Shown here one piece after another: positions 5,965 to 12,303 of a DNA stretch of 12,303 nt. Below the pieces are notes generated by a model, which was given only the letters and a program-made list of their open reading frames with translations, was not told the DNA's origin and made no database searches. A program made the position numbers and the translations under genes. The stretch's first letter is position 1. Every line of letters starts with the position of its first letter. The stretch lies in the NCBI GenBank assembly GCA_949739465.1, contig CATIYQ010000088.1:1-12303 (forward strand). Reading direction: 5' to 3'. Origin of the DNA: an uncultured Peptococcaceae bacterium (GTDB lineage Bacteria > Bacillota > Dehalobacteriia > UBA4068 > JAAVYR01).

Positions 5965-7086
5965 GTGGAAATCGGCATTGACAGCAGAGCGGCTATTTGG
6001 TATCGGGGTACGGGGATTGGTACCTATACCTATCAGCTTATCCGCAATATTTATTTGATAGATAAAAAAAATCAGTATCACTTCTTTTTGCCCAATGAGA
6101 AATTTCAGGGAACAGACCCTTTAAACAGTGGTGTTTTTCAGAGTATTTCTCAAACCAAGGATAAATTTTGGGAGACGGTGGAAGACAACCAGATTGTCCC
6201 TGAAGGTATGGATTTATATCATGTGCCCCAAAACGGACTGGGATTGCCGCAGAAAAAGACTTGCCCCTGGGTGGTAACCATACATGATTTGATTCCCTAT
6301 CTCTTACCAGAGACAGTAGGTCCTGCTTATTTAGAAATTTTTAAAAAACAAATGCCTGACATTATTGAGAAAGCCGACCATATTATCACCGTGTCCAATC
6401 ACTCCAAAAAGGACTTGGTGGAGTGTCTTCATGCAGATGAGAAAAAAATCTCTGTCATTTATGAAGCGCCGGAGTCTACCTATAAACCAATTCAGAAACG
6501 GGTTGCGCAAGCCAGGGTAGCAAATAAATACGGCATTGACGGTCCTTTTATCTTGTATCTGGGGGGCTTTAGCCCGCGGAAAAATCTTCAGGGGCTTATT
6601 GACGCTTTTGCTAAAATGAATGGGGATTTGCCTACACCCCATAAACTGGTGATTTTTGGTCGTCATTCGCCCAATTATCAGAATGTAGCCGCTTATGTAG
6701 AGAAGCAGGGTTTCGGGGATAAGGTGTTGTTTCCTGGGTTTGCGCCTATGCAGGATTTGATTTTTCTCTATAACGCCGCTAGTCTTTTTGTTTATCCTTC
6801 TCTTTATGAGGGGTTTGGTCTCCCGCCTCTGGAGGCTCTTGCTTGTGGCACGCCAACGGTGGTGAGTAATATTTCCTCTCTTCCTGAGGTGGTGGGAGAC
6901 GGCGCTATTCTCATCGACCCATATAGCCGAGATAGCCTGGCGGAGGGGATTTTTAAAGGATTAACGGATTTGCCTTATCAGGAGCAACTGGTGAAAAAAG
7001 GTTTAAAGCGGGCGGAGGAATTCTCTTGGACCAAGACCGCCGCGCAAACCATCAAAATCTACCAGCAGCTTGCGGTGAAACAGTAA
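5965..7086 (+). CDS. GT4-family glycosyltransferase, CotSA-like
   Basis: This is a 373-residue retaining GT-B glycosyltransferase, GT4 (glycosyl transferases group 1) family. The N-terminal acceptor domain has the glycine-rich WYRGTGIGTYTYQLI (about residues 12-26) and VVTIHDLIPYLLPE (about 103-116). The C-terminal donor domain has FILYLGGFSPRKNLQGLIDAF and the E-x7-E region EGFGLPPLEALACGTP near residue 282, followed by PEVVGDGAILIDP. It has no signal or membrane segment, so it is cytoplasmic and uses a nucleotide-sugar donor; GDP-mannose from the upstream manC is the obvious candidate. GTG 5965 is set by AAGGAG at 5951-5956; GTG 5956 overlaps that site and is rejected. Pairing with a CotS-family gene mirrors cotS-cotSA. 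The product linkage is unknown. Confidence 0.88.
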   Translation: MEIGIDSRAAIWYRGTGIGTYTYQLIRNIYLIDKKNQYHFFLPNEKFQGTDPLNSGVFQSISQTKDKFWETVEDNQIVPEGMDLYHVPQNGLGLPQKKTCPWVVTIHDLIPYLLPETVGPAYLEIFKKQMPDIIEKADHIITVSNHSKKDLVECLHADEKKISVIYEAPESTYKPIQKRVAQARVANKYGIDGPFILYLGGFSPRKNLQGLIDAFAKMNGDLPTPHKLVIFGRHSPNYQNVAAYVEKQGFGDKVLFPGFAPMQDLIFLYNAASLFVYPSLYEGFGLPPLEALACGTPTVVSNISSLPEVVGDGAILIDPYSRDSLAEGIFKGLTDLPYQEQLVKKGLKRAEEFSWTKTAAQTIKIYQQLAVKQ

Positions 7087-7115
7087 AACATCATCATTTT
7101 TTGGTGGTGTTTTTC
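7085..7115 (+). terminator. Intrinsic terminator after the glycosyltransferase gene
   Basis: AAAACATCATC (7085-7095) pairs, with two G-U wobbles, with GGTGGTGTTTT (7103-7113), followed by more T. It overlaps the gene's TAA stop codon and closes the manC cassette. Confidence 0.75.
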
Positions 7116-7148
7116 TTGTCTTTCTAAGCAGATAAAGGAAAATAGTAG

Positions 7149-7177
7149 TTGCAATCTTACCTGCAATCTATTACAAT
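7149..7177 (+). promoter_or_regulatory. Sigma-A-type promoter for fhs, with a direct repeat
   Basis: TTGCAA (7149-7154) and TACAAT (7172-7177) are exactly 17 bases apart, a good vegetative promoter 44 bases before the fhs start. The 8-mer TGCAATCT occurs at 7150-7157 and again at 7162-7169, 12 bases apart, over the -35 and spacer. This may be an operator or chance. Confidence 0.68.
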
Positions 7178-7220
7178 TTTAAAGTATAAAGATAAATTTT
7201 TTTAGAAGGGTGGCTTGCTT

Positions 7221-8978
7221 ATGTTAGATCCTCGCGAATACAAAGATTGGCAGATTGCAGAAGAAGCAGAAAAAAACATGCCCACGCCTGAACAATGGCA
7301 GCAAAAATTAGGTTTGGAAAAGGACGAAGTCATTCCTTACGGAAAGGTTGCAAAGCTGGATTTCCTGAAAATCATGGACCGCTTAAAAGACCGTCCCGAT
7401 GGAAAATACATCGAAGTAACCGCCATTACGCCAACGCCTTTAGGGGAAGGCAAGTCAACCACTTCACTTGGACTCATGCAGGGATTAGGCTATTTAGGAG
7501 AGAACGTAGGGGGCTGTCTTCGTCAGCCTTCCGGCGGTCCTACTATGAATATTAAAGGGACGGCTGCCGGCGGTGGTAACGCGCTCCTTATTCCTATGAC
7601 AGAGTTTTCTCTGGGACTTACCGGGGATATTAACGACATCGCCAATGCCCACAACTTAGGTATGGTAGCGCTCAATGCTCGGATGCAGCACGAATATAAC
7701 TATGATGATGAAACCCTTGCCAAAAGAGGCTTAAAACGGTTAGACATCGACGCAAGACGGGTGGAATTTAACTGGGTAATCGACTTTGCCGCTCAATGTC
7801 TCCGTAATATCAATATCGGTATCGGTGGTATGAGAGACGGCTTTATGATGAGTTCCCGTTTTGCTATCACCGTAAGCTCCGAGCTGATGGCAATCCTGGC
7901 TGTCGCTACAGACTTGCAGGATTTGCGGAATAGAATCGACCATATGATTTTGGCCTATGATAAAAAAGGCAACCCGGTAACAGCGGGAGACTTGGAAGTG
8001 GCAGGGGCAATGACCGCTTGGATGCGGAACACCATCAACCCGACTCTTTGCTCTACTGTAGAACACCAGCCATGCTTGGTTCATGCCGGTCCGTTCGCAA
8101 ATATTGCCATTGGTCAATCCTCCATTATCGGGGATAGACTGGGTCTGAAGATGTTTGATTATCATGTAACGGAAAGCGGTTTTGCTGCCGACATCGGCTT
8201 TGAAAAATTCTGGAATGTAAAATGCCGCTTAAGCGGACTGAAGCCAAACGTTAGTGTAATTGTTGCGACCATTCGCGCTCTTAAAATGCATGGCGGCGGT
8301 CCTCAAGTAACACCGGGAAGACCTATCCCCGAAGAATACACCAAACAAAATATCGGTCTTGTGGAAAAAGGCTTGGAAAACTTATTGCACCACATCGAAG
8401 TGGTGAAAAAATCCGGCATTAAGCCTGTGGTTTGCTTAAACGGTTTTTATGGCGATACCAAAGAAGAAATCCAAACGGTACGCAGCGCCGTAGAAGCGGC
8501 AGGGGCAAGATTTGCCTTCTCCGAACACTGGTTAAAAGGCGGCGAAGGCGCAGTGGAATTAGCCGAAGCTGTCAAAGAAAGCTGCAAAGAACCAGTTGAT
8601 TTCAAATTCTTATATCCTGACGATATGCCTCTTAGAGAAAAAGTGGAAAAAATCGCAAAAGAAGTGTATGGTGCAGATGGGGTGGACTGGTCTCCTCTTG
8701 CCTTGGAAAAAGCAAAACGGTTTGAAGCCGACCCTGCTTATGCCAACTTTAGCGTGATGATGGTAAAAACCCACTTGAGTTTGAGCCATGACCCCACATT
8801 GAAGGGTGTACCGACCGGTTGGCGGCTGCCTGTTCGAGACTTGTTGATTTATGGCGGGGCTAGATTTATCTGTCCGATGGCGGGGGATATTACCTTAATG
8901 CCCGGCACCGGCTCTGACCCGGCATACCGCCGCATTGATGTGGATTGCCAGACAGGAAAAGTAAAAGGCCTATTCTAA
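7221..8978 (+). CDS. fhs: Formate-tetrahydrofolate ligase (10-formyl-THF synthetase), divergent clade
   Basis: This 585-residue enzyme joins formate to tetrahydrofolate with ATP, giving 10-formyl-THF. The reaction is the first of the methyl branch in acetogens and a C1 source for purines in other bacteria. The P-loop PTPLGEGKST (about residues 72-82), LRQPSGGPT, AAGGG and LTGDIND (about 133-139) are followed by PVTAGDLEVAG, VHAGPFANIA, FAADIGFEKF, ATIRALKMHGGGP and KTHLSLSHDP. It is longer than the usual bacterial enzyme (about 556). TPLGEGKST, MHGGGP and KTHLSLSH-P-KGVPTG resemble the synthetase domain of eukaryotic C1-THF synthase more than clostridial Fhs. The usual HFTGDIHA is LGLTGDIND here, replacing two normally conserved histidines. 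ATG 7221 follows AGAAGGG; TTG 7215 is less likely. fchA lies downstream. Confidence 0.93.
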   Translation: MLDPREYKDWQIAEEAEKNMPTPEQWQQKLGLEKDEVIPYGKVAKLDFLKIMDRLKDRPDGKYIEVTAITPTPLGEGKSTTSLGLMQGLGYLGENVGGCLRQPSGGPTMNIKGTAAGGGNALLIPMTEFSLGLTGDINDIANAHNLGMVALNARMQHEYNYDDETLAKRGLKRLDIDARRVEFNWVIDFAAQCLRNINIGIGGMRDGFMMSSRFAITVSSELMAILAVATDLQDLRNRIDHMILAYDKKGNPVTAGDLEVAGAMTAWMRNTINPTLCSTVEHQPCLVHAGPFANIAIGQSSIIGDRLGLKMFDYHVTESGFAADIGFEKFWNVKCRLSGLKPNVSVIVATIRALKMHGGGPQVTPGRPIPEEYTKQNIGLVEKGLENLLHHIEVVKKSGIKPVVCLNGFYGDTKEEIQTVRSAVEAAGARFAFSEHWLKGGEGAVELAEAVKESCKEPVDFKFLYPDDMPLREKVEKIAKEVYGADGVDWSPLALEKAKRFEADPAYANFSVMMVKTHLSLSHDPTLKGVPTGWRLPVRDLLIYGGARFICPMAGDITLMPGTGSDPAYRRIDVDCQTGKVKGLF

Positions 8979-9001
8979 AGATAGCGAAAGATAAAATAGA
9001 T

Positions 9002-9035
9002 AAAGAGAGCGAGTCGCAAGCCCCGCTCTCTTTTT
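9002..9035 (+). terminator. Intrinsic terminator between fhs and fchA
   Basis: AAAGAGAGCG (9002-9011) pairs with CGCTCTCTTT (9024-9033) around a 12-nt loop and continues into T. It stands 24 bases after the fhs stop and just before the fchA ribosome site. No separate promoter is evident, so fchA is probably expressed at a reduced level by read-through. Confidence 0.85.
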
Positions 9036-9050
9036 GTAAGGAGGATTTTT

Positions 9051-9683
9051 ATGGAAGAAATGATGAACGGCTCCTGTCGCGATTTCATCGGCGCGTTATC
9101 TGCTGCTCAGCCTGTGCCGGGCGGCGGGGGCGCGGCTGCATTTGGCGGCGCATTAGGGGTTGCACTCACCAATATGTTGGCAAACTACACCATTGGTAAA
9201 AAGAAATATGCGGATGTAGAGCCGGAAGTAAAAACGCTTTTGGAACGGAGCATGACTATTCAGGAGCGGTTGCTTACTCTGGTGCAGGAGGACGCTCTTT
9301 GTTTTGAACCCCTTTCTCGCTGTTATGGGTTGCCTGCTGCCACGGAAGAGGAAAAAGTCTACAAGAAGGAAATGCTCAGCAGTGAAAGCAAAAATGCCTG
9401 CGCTGTGCCTTATGAGGTAGCTATTCTTGCCGTGGAAGCATTGGAAATCAGCAGTAGACTAGCGGAAATTGGCAGTCGTCTGGTGCTCTCTGATGTAGGC
9501 TGTGGGGCGGCATTTTTGCGGGCGGCGTTAGAATCTGCTTGGCTTAATGTGTTTATCAACCTGGGTACGGTTACGGAAGAAGATTGGGTTCAGGAAAAGC
9601 GGCGGTCCATTGATGCGCTTTTAGCCAAAGGGCGTACGCTGGCTGATTGTTGCTATAAACTGGTACAGGAAAAAATCCAATAA
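9051..9683 (+). CDS. fchA: Methenyltetrahydrofolate cyclohydrolase (FTCD cyclodeaminase-like)
   Basis: This is a 210-residue, largely helical cytoplasmic enzyme of the formiminotransferase-cyclodeaminase C-terminal family. In anaerobic Firmicutes FchA interconverts 10-formyl-THF and 5,10-methenyl-THF, the step after Fhs. The family signature PVPGGGGAAAFGGALGVALTN is at about residues 22-42, then MLANYTIGKKKYADVEPEV (about 43-61), QEDALCFEPL, VPYEVAILAVEALE and SDVGCGAAFLRAALESAWLNV (about 147-167). Length matches stand-alone FchA (about 205-215) rather than bifunctional FTCD. ATG 9051 has a near-perfect AAGGAGG at 9038-9044. Adjacency to fhs strongly favours the folate cyclohydrolase role over formimino-THF cyclodeaminase; no glutamate formiminotransferase is present in the window. 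Confidence 0.92.
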   Translation: MEEMMNGSCRDFIGALSAAQPVPGGGGAAAFGGALGVALTNMLANYTIGKKKYADVEPEVKTLLERSMTIQERLLTLVQEDALCFEPLSRCYGLPAATEEEKVYKKEMLSSESKNACAVPYEVAILAVEALEISSRLAEIGSRLVLSDVGCGAAFLRAALESAWLNVFINLGTVTEEDWVQEKRRSIDALLAKGRTLADCCYKLVQEKIQ

Positions 9684-9685
9684 TC

Positions 9686-9732
9686 TAATACAAAAGGAGC
9701 ATGTCGCAAAGCGGCATGCTCCTTTTGTATTA
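9686..9732. terminator. Bidirectional intrinsic terminator between convergent genes
   Basis: A 22-bp stem (left arm 9686-9707, right arm 9711-9732, one G-U or T-G position) has a 3-nt AAA loop and A-rich/T-rich flanks on both sides. It can stop transcription of fchA (+) and of the sigma/membrane-protein operon (-). The right arm includes the stop codon of the minus-strand gene (9730-9732). Confidence 0.9.
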
Positions 9733-10953
9733 CTTAAAATAGATGAGGTCGGGTAAATTGTCTCGGTAATATTGATAAATTTGTTTTGTCTGTTCCATGG
9801 TTGTTTCATCCAGGTCAATTTCCGGATGTTCCTTAGCAAAGTCTTGCAGATATCTGTCCAAATCAGTATAGAGAAAGGGACTGATTTCATAGCAGACATA
9901 GGTGTCGTCTGTGTAGACTTCATAGGGGGCAAGCTGGTCAAAGGGAACGATTTGTCCATAGATGAAAGCGTAATCCTGTGCAGAAGCAGCATCTTTTTCG
10001 TAAGTTAACAGGAAGAAAAGAGGCAGGTCTGTAAAAGTATTCTGATATTTTGTTAGGGGCAGGTTGGCAGAAAGAACCAGAGCATGTTCTCCTTCGGTGG
10101 CTAAGAGTTTGAAACGGCTATCTGTGCTGTGCCACTGCATAGTGATGCGCTGATCTTCTTCTGTTGGCGAATCCTTGATGTGGAGATAGGGGGCGGTGGT
10201 ATCCATGCGGTTGCCTGGGCGAACAGGAGAAACAGAAGGGATAATGTTGCCGTCAATATCACCAAACAGCTTGCTGTAAGCTTCCTCATAAGCGGCGTTG
10301 AGCTTTCGTCTTTCTTCGGTATCGGTAGAATCTCCTTCAAAGTAAAAGCGAAGGCTTTTTGGGATTTTCTCGAAAAGGTCGGTTTCTATTTGATTGTTTA
10401 CTGACGGAGTTTGGGGCGTTGTGTAGATATTTTCTGCAAAGGCAATGCTGCACATCCAGTCTTGCCCGAAGATAAAGTTGTTGTTGGTCAGCACCAGATA
10501 ATAGCTGTCGTCGGTAAGGGGCTGTTCCAGCAGGGCAATGTCATAGGCGGATGATAAATCAATGGTCATGGTTTCCTCTCCATGAGGCGGAATTTCCGTG
10601 TTTGTGAAGGTAATATCTTGGGAATGAGGTGGGATTTCTTCTCCGCTGTTCCATTTCATCAGCTTTAATTTCGGTTGAAAATGCAGGTCTTTATCGGATT
10701 GATTTTCTACGGTAACGGTAACAATGCCATTTCCTTGGTAGACGGCGCCTATGGCTAATTCGTCTCCTGCCAAGCCGGAAAATTGCTGAAAACCGAAGGC
10801 GGTAAGACTGACGCCGCAAAGTAAGACGGTCGTGAGTAAAACCATGGCTTTGCCATAGGGGCGGCGGCATTTTTTGGTATTTAGATGAACACCGGTTTCT
10901 CTTTGAAAGTGTTCCTTGATATGCATGAGATTTTCCGATTGAAAGCGATTCAT
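9730..10953 (-). CDS. Single-pass membrane protein, putative anti-sigma or sensor partner
   Basis: I do not recognise a named gene. The 407-residue product has a short cytoplasmic N-terminus (about 1-35, with HIKEHFQRETGVHLNTKKCRR), one transmembrane segment (AMVLLTTVLLCGVSLTAFGF, about 36-55) and a large extracytoplasmic part. That part begins with a beta-rich module (VYQGNGIVTVTVENQSDKDLHFQPKLKLM, about 69-97). This layout fits an anti-sigma factor or sensor. The cytoplasmic part is very short, however, and lacks the HxxxCxxC zinc anti-sigma motif. Its ATG overlaps the TGA of the sigma gene (ATGA), with AAGGAGGTC just upstream, so the two proteins should be made in step. Anti-sigma function is inferred from this coupling, not from a domain match. 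Confidence 0.7.
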   Translation of the reverse strand: MNRFQSENLMHIKEHFQRETGVHLNTKKCRRPYGKAMVLLTTVLLCGVSLTAFGFQQFSGLAGDELAIGAVYQGNGIVTVTVENQSDKDLHFQPKLKLMKWNSGEEIPPHSQDITFTNTEIPPHGEETMTIDLSSAYDIALLEQPLTDDSYYLVLTNNNFIFGQDWMCSIAFAENIYTTPQTPSVNNQIETDLFEKIPKSLRFYFEGDSTDTEERRKLNAAYEEAYSKLFGDIDGNIIPSVSPVRPGNRMDTTAPYLHIKDSPTEEDQRITMQWHSTDSRFKLLATEGEHALVLSANLPLTKYQNTFTDLPLFFLLTYEKDAASAQDYAFIYGQIVPFDQLAPYEVYTDDTYVCYEISPFLYTDLDRYLQDFAKEHPEIDLDETTMEQTKQIYQYYRDNLPDLIYFK

Positions 10954-11504
10954 AGTAAGACCTCCTTTTGGTCGGCAAGGGTTTGTCGTAGCTTTTGTTT
11001 GGCGCGATAGAGGATATTTTCTACTCGTTTAACGGGCATATCCAGCGCCAGCGCAATCGTTCGGGGCTTTTGTTCGTAATAATAGCGCCTGGTGAGAATA
11101 TCCCGTTCCTCTTCTTTTAATAGGCAGAACGCAGGGAGGAGCAAGTCCTTTCTTCTATCGTTCTCCAAATTTTCCGTCAGGTCTAACTGTTGCAGAAAGA
11201 TGGTTTCGTTTAATGGTAATTCTTGGTACTTGCATAATTTTCGATAGCGATTGATTGCTCTGCTTCTGGTAATAACGGAAAGCCAAACCTTAAGCTTGCC
11301 TTTTTCAGGGTTATATTTTTCTGCATTTTGCCAGAGATAGATAAAAACGTCTGCTACACATTCTTCGACATCTTGGACTGTGCCTACTTTTTCCAGTACG
11401 GCGTCGGCAATGGTCCAGAGCAGGCGGGCATATTGATTGACGACAAGGTTCATGGCGGCTTCTTCGCCGTTTTGGATTTTTTCTATGATTTTAGCGTCCT
11501 GCAA
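10950..11504 (-). CDS. ECF-type RNA polymerase sigma factor
   Basis: This is a sigma-70 family factor of about 184 residues with only regions 2 and 4, as in extracytoplasmic-function sigmas. Region 2 covers about residues 8-92, including VQDVEECVADVFIYLWQNAE and the promoter-opening KGKLKVWLSVITRSRAINRYRK. Region 4 is near 130-178 (LKEEERDILTRRYYYEQKP, then ALALDMPVKRVENILYRAK). It should direct transcription of a regulon in response to an envelope signal relayed by the coupled membrane protein. The open frame allows GTG at 11513. I prefer TTG 11504 because GAGG followed by 8 bases gives it proper spacing, while GTG abuts that site; the difference is three residues. A TACTAT -10-like element at 11551-11556 (minus strand) lacks a clear -35. 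Confidence 0.87.
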   Translation of the reverse strand: MQDAKIIEKIQNGEEAAMNLVVNQYARLLWTIADAVLEKVGTVQDVEECVADVFIYLWQNAEKYNPEKGKLKVWLSVITRSRAINRYRKLCKYQELPLNETIFLQQLDLTENLENDRRKDLLLPAFCLLKEEERDILTRRYYYEQKPRTIALALDMPVKRVENILYRAKQKLRQTLADQKEVLL

Positions 11505-11605
11505 TCGCTTCACCTCTCTTTTCTGTTGGGATTAACGAATCGATTCTCTTATAGTACACAAAAAATGATTAAAACACTTTTATTTTATCTAATTTGTTGC
11601 AAAAA

Positions 11606-11642
11606 ATAAAAGAGCGTAACAGAATTTGTTACGCTCTTTTAT
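11606..11642. terminator. Intrinsic terminator after the permease gene, possibly bidirectional
   Basis: A 16-bp perfect stem (left arm 11606-11621, right arm 11627-11642) encloses a 5-nt GAATT loop. Read on the minus strand it is followed by an A/T-rich tract with a T run, and it lies about 45 bases beyond the permease stop. It separates the permease from the sigma operon. Confidence 0.87.
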
Positions 11643-11687
11643 GATGAAATGGTGATAAAAATAGTGATAAAAGTCTATTAGAGTTAT

Positions 11688-12303
11688 TTATTCTAAGTTA
11701 AGGTGTTTTTGTAAAATATAATTTGTTCCGGCAAAGAACGCCAGATTTAAGGCAAACACCACGGCAATCATCATAGATAAGGAGTTGTTGAGATTGCTAA
11801 TACCACCGGAAAAAAGCATATGGGGATAATAAGTCTGGGTAATAAAGCCCATACTTTTAATCATGATGATTTGATTAACAATATAAAGCAGGATAAAAGC
11901 GCCGAAAGAGGCCAGCTTTTTGTGGCGGCACACCATAGGCAGTTGTCCTGTGGCAAGGGATAAATAGACCATGAGGATGAAGCTGCTAAGGGTAAGAAGG
12001 CTCAGCAGGAAGGATTGGGTCAGCGTCCAGTAATAAACGCCGGGAATGGTGGCAAGAAGGTCGAAGAAGGAAGGTAGGAAGTCGGTGAAAATATCTGCCC
12101 AAAAGGAAAACGTCAAAATGCTTGCGGCAGAAAACAGCAGGTAAAAGGCAAACATGCCTACGAATATGCTGCCAATAGACCAAACCATAGCGCACAATAG
12201 CTTGGATAAAATCAATTGATAAGTTTTGACAGGCAATGTCATCATTAGGTAGCCTTCGTCCTGCAAGAGATTTTTGGTGAAGCGCTGAATCAAGGTGAGA
12301 ACA
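11688..12303 (-). CDS. ABC-2-type transporter permease, 3' part (5' end beyond the window)
   Basis: The reading frame is open to the right edge, so about the last 205 residues are seen and the true start is outside. The stretch RFTKNLLQDEGYLMMTLPVKTYQLILSKLL, before the first visible membrane segment, is typical of Firmicutes ABC-2-type exporter permeases (compare the EGYLTFTLPV pattern). About five hydrophobic segments follow: MVWSIGSIFVGMFAFYLLFS, a segment ending near VYYWTLTQSF, SFLLSLLTLSSFILMVYLSLA, FGAFILLYIVNQIIMI and MMIAVVFALNLAFFAGTNYI. The family exports peptides, drugs or lipids with a separate ATPase, presumably encoded to the right. The substrate cannot be told. It ends before its own terminator and does not belong to the sigma operon. 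Confidence 0.8.
   Translation of the reverse strand, partial: VLTLIQRFTKNLLQDEGYLMMTLPVKTYQLILSKLLCAMVWSIGSIFVGMFAFYLLFSAASILTFSFWADIFTDFLPSFFDLLATIPGVYYWTLTQSFLLSLLTLSSFILMVYLSLATGQLPMVCRHKKLASFGAFILLYIVNQIIMIKSMGFITQTYYPHMLFSGGISNLNNSLSMMIAVVFALNLAFFAGTNYILQKHLNLE

Noticed and set aside
7740..8165. Minus-strand open frame of 141 codons opposite fhs
   Set aside because: It is a shadow of a strongly conserved enzyme; no motif or ribosome site of its own.
9730..12303. Sigma factor, membrane protein and permease as one defence or transport system
   Set aside because: The permease has its own terminator (11606-11642) between it and the sigma gene, and its ABC partner would lie outside the window, so linkage is not supported.
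1..12303. tRNA, rRNA, CRISPR array, insertion sequence or prophage
   Set aside because: No cloverleaf, spaced repeat array, transposase, integrase or terminal inverted repeats were seen on either strand by eye.

Overview
The window looks like chromosome of an anaerobic, endospore-forming Firmicute (Clostridia, or a sporulating Negativicutes). It carries the conserved rqcP-yabP-yabQ-divIC-yabR order seen in spore formers, a CotS-type spore coat gene, the tetrahydrofolate C1 genes fhs and fchA, and many intrinsic terminators followed closely by strong Shine-Dalgarno sites. GTG and probably TTG starts are common. I see no mobile element, CRISPR array, tRNA or rRNA, and no gap without a gene longer than about 250 bases. 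I cannot name the species.

Layout, left to right. Positions 1-2595 (+) hold the 3' part of rqcP (ribosome quality control), yabP and yabQ (sporulation), a small helix-turn-helix protein, divIC (cell division) and an S1-domain yabR-like gene. Positions 2662-3534 hold an exopolyphosphatase/GppA-family phosphatase. Positions 3778-7086 hold three tightly spaced genes: a GDP-mannose pyrophosphorylase (manC), a CotS-family kinase-fold protein and a GT4 glycosyltransferase resembling CotSA, which together suggest sugar modification of the spore surface. Positions 7221-9683 hold fhs and fchA, consecutive enzymes that activate formate onto tetrahydrofolate and convert the product to methenyl-THF. The strand then switches. 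Positions 9730-11504 (-) hold an ECF-type sigma factor translationally coupled to a single-pass membrane protein that is probably its anti-sigma or sensor partner. The right edge (-) is the 3' part of an ABC-2-type permease.

Most genes are recognisable housekeeping, sporulation or C1-metabolism genes, and I see no obvious new multi-gene system. The signals most worth a second look are these: a tight cluster of three DnaA-box-like 9-mers on the promoter of the HTH-divIC pair; a sigma-K-like promoter and possible alternative hairpins ahead of the manC-cotS-glycosyltransferase cassette; a divergent formate-THF ligase that shares motifs with the eukaryotic C1-THF synthase domain; and the sigma factor with an uncharacterised membrane partner that lacks a recognisable zinc-binding anti-sigma domain.
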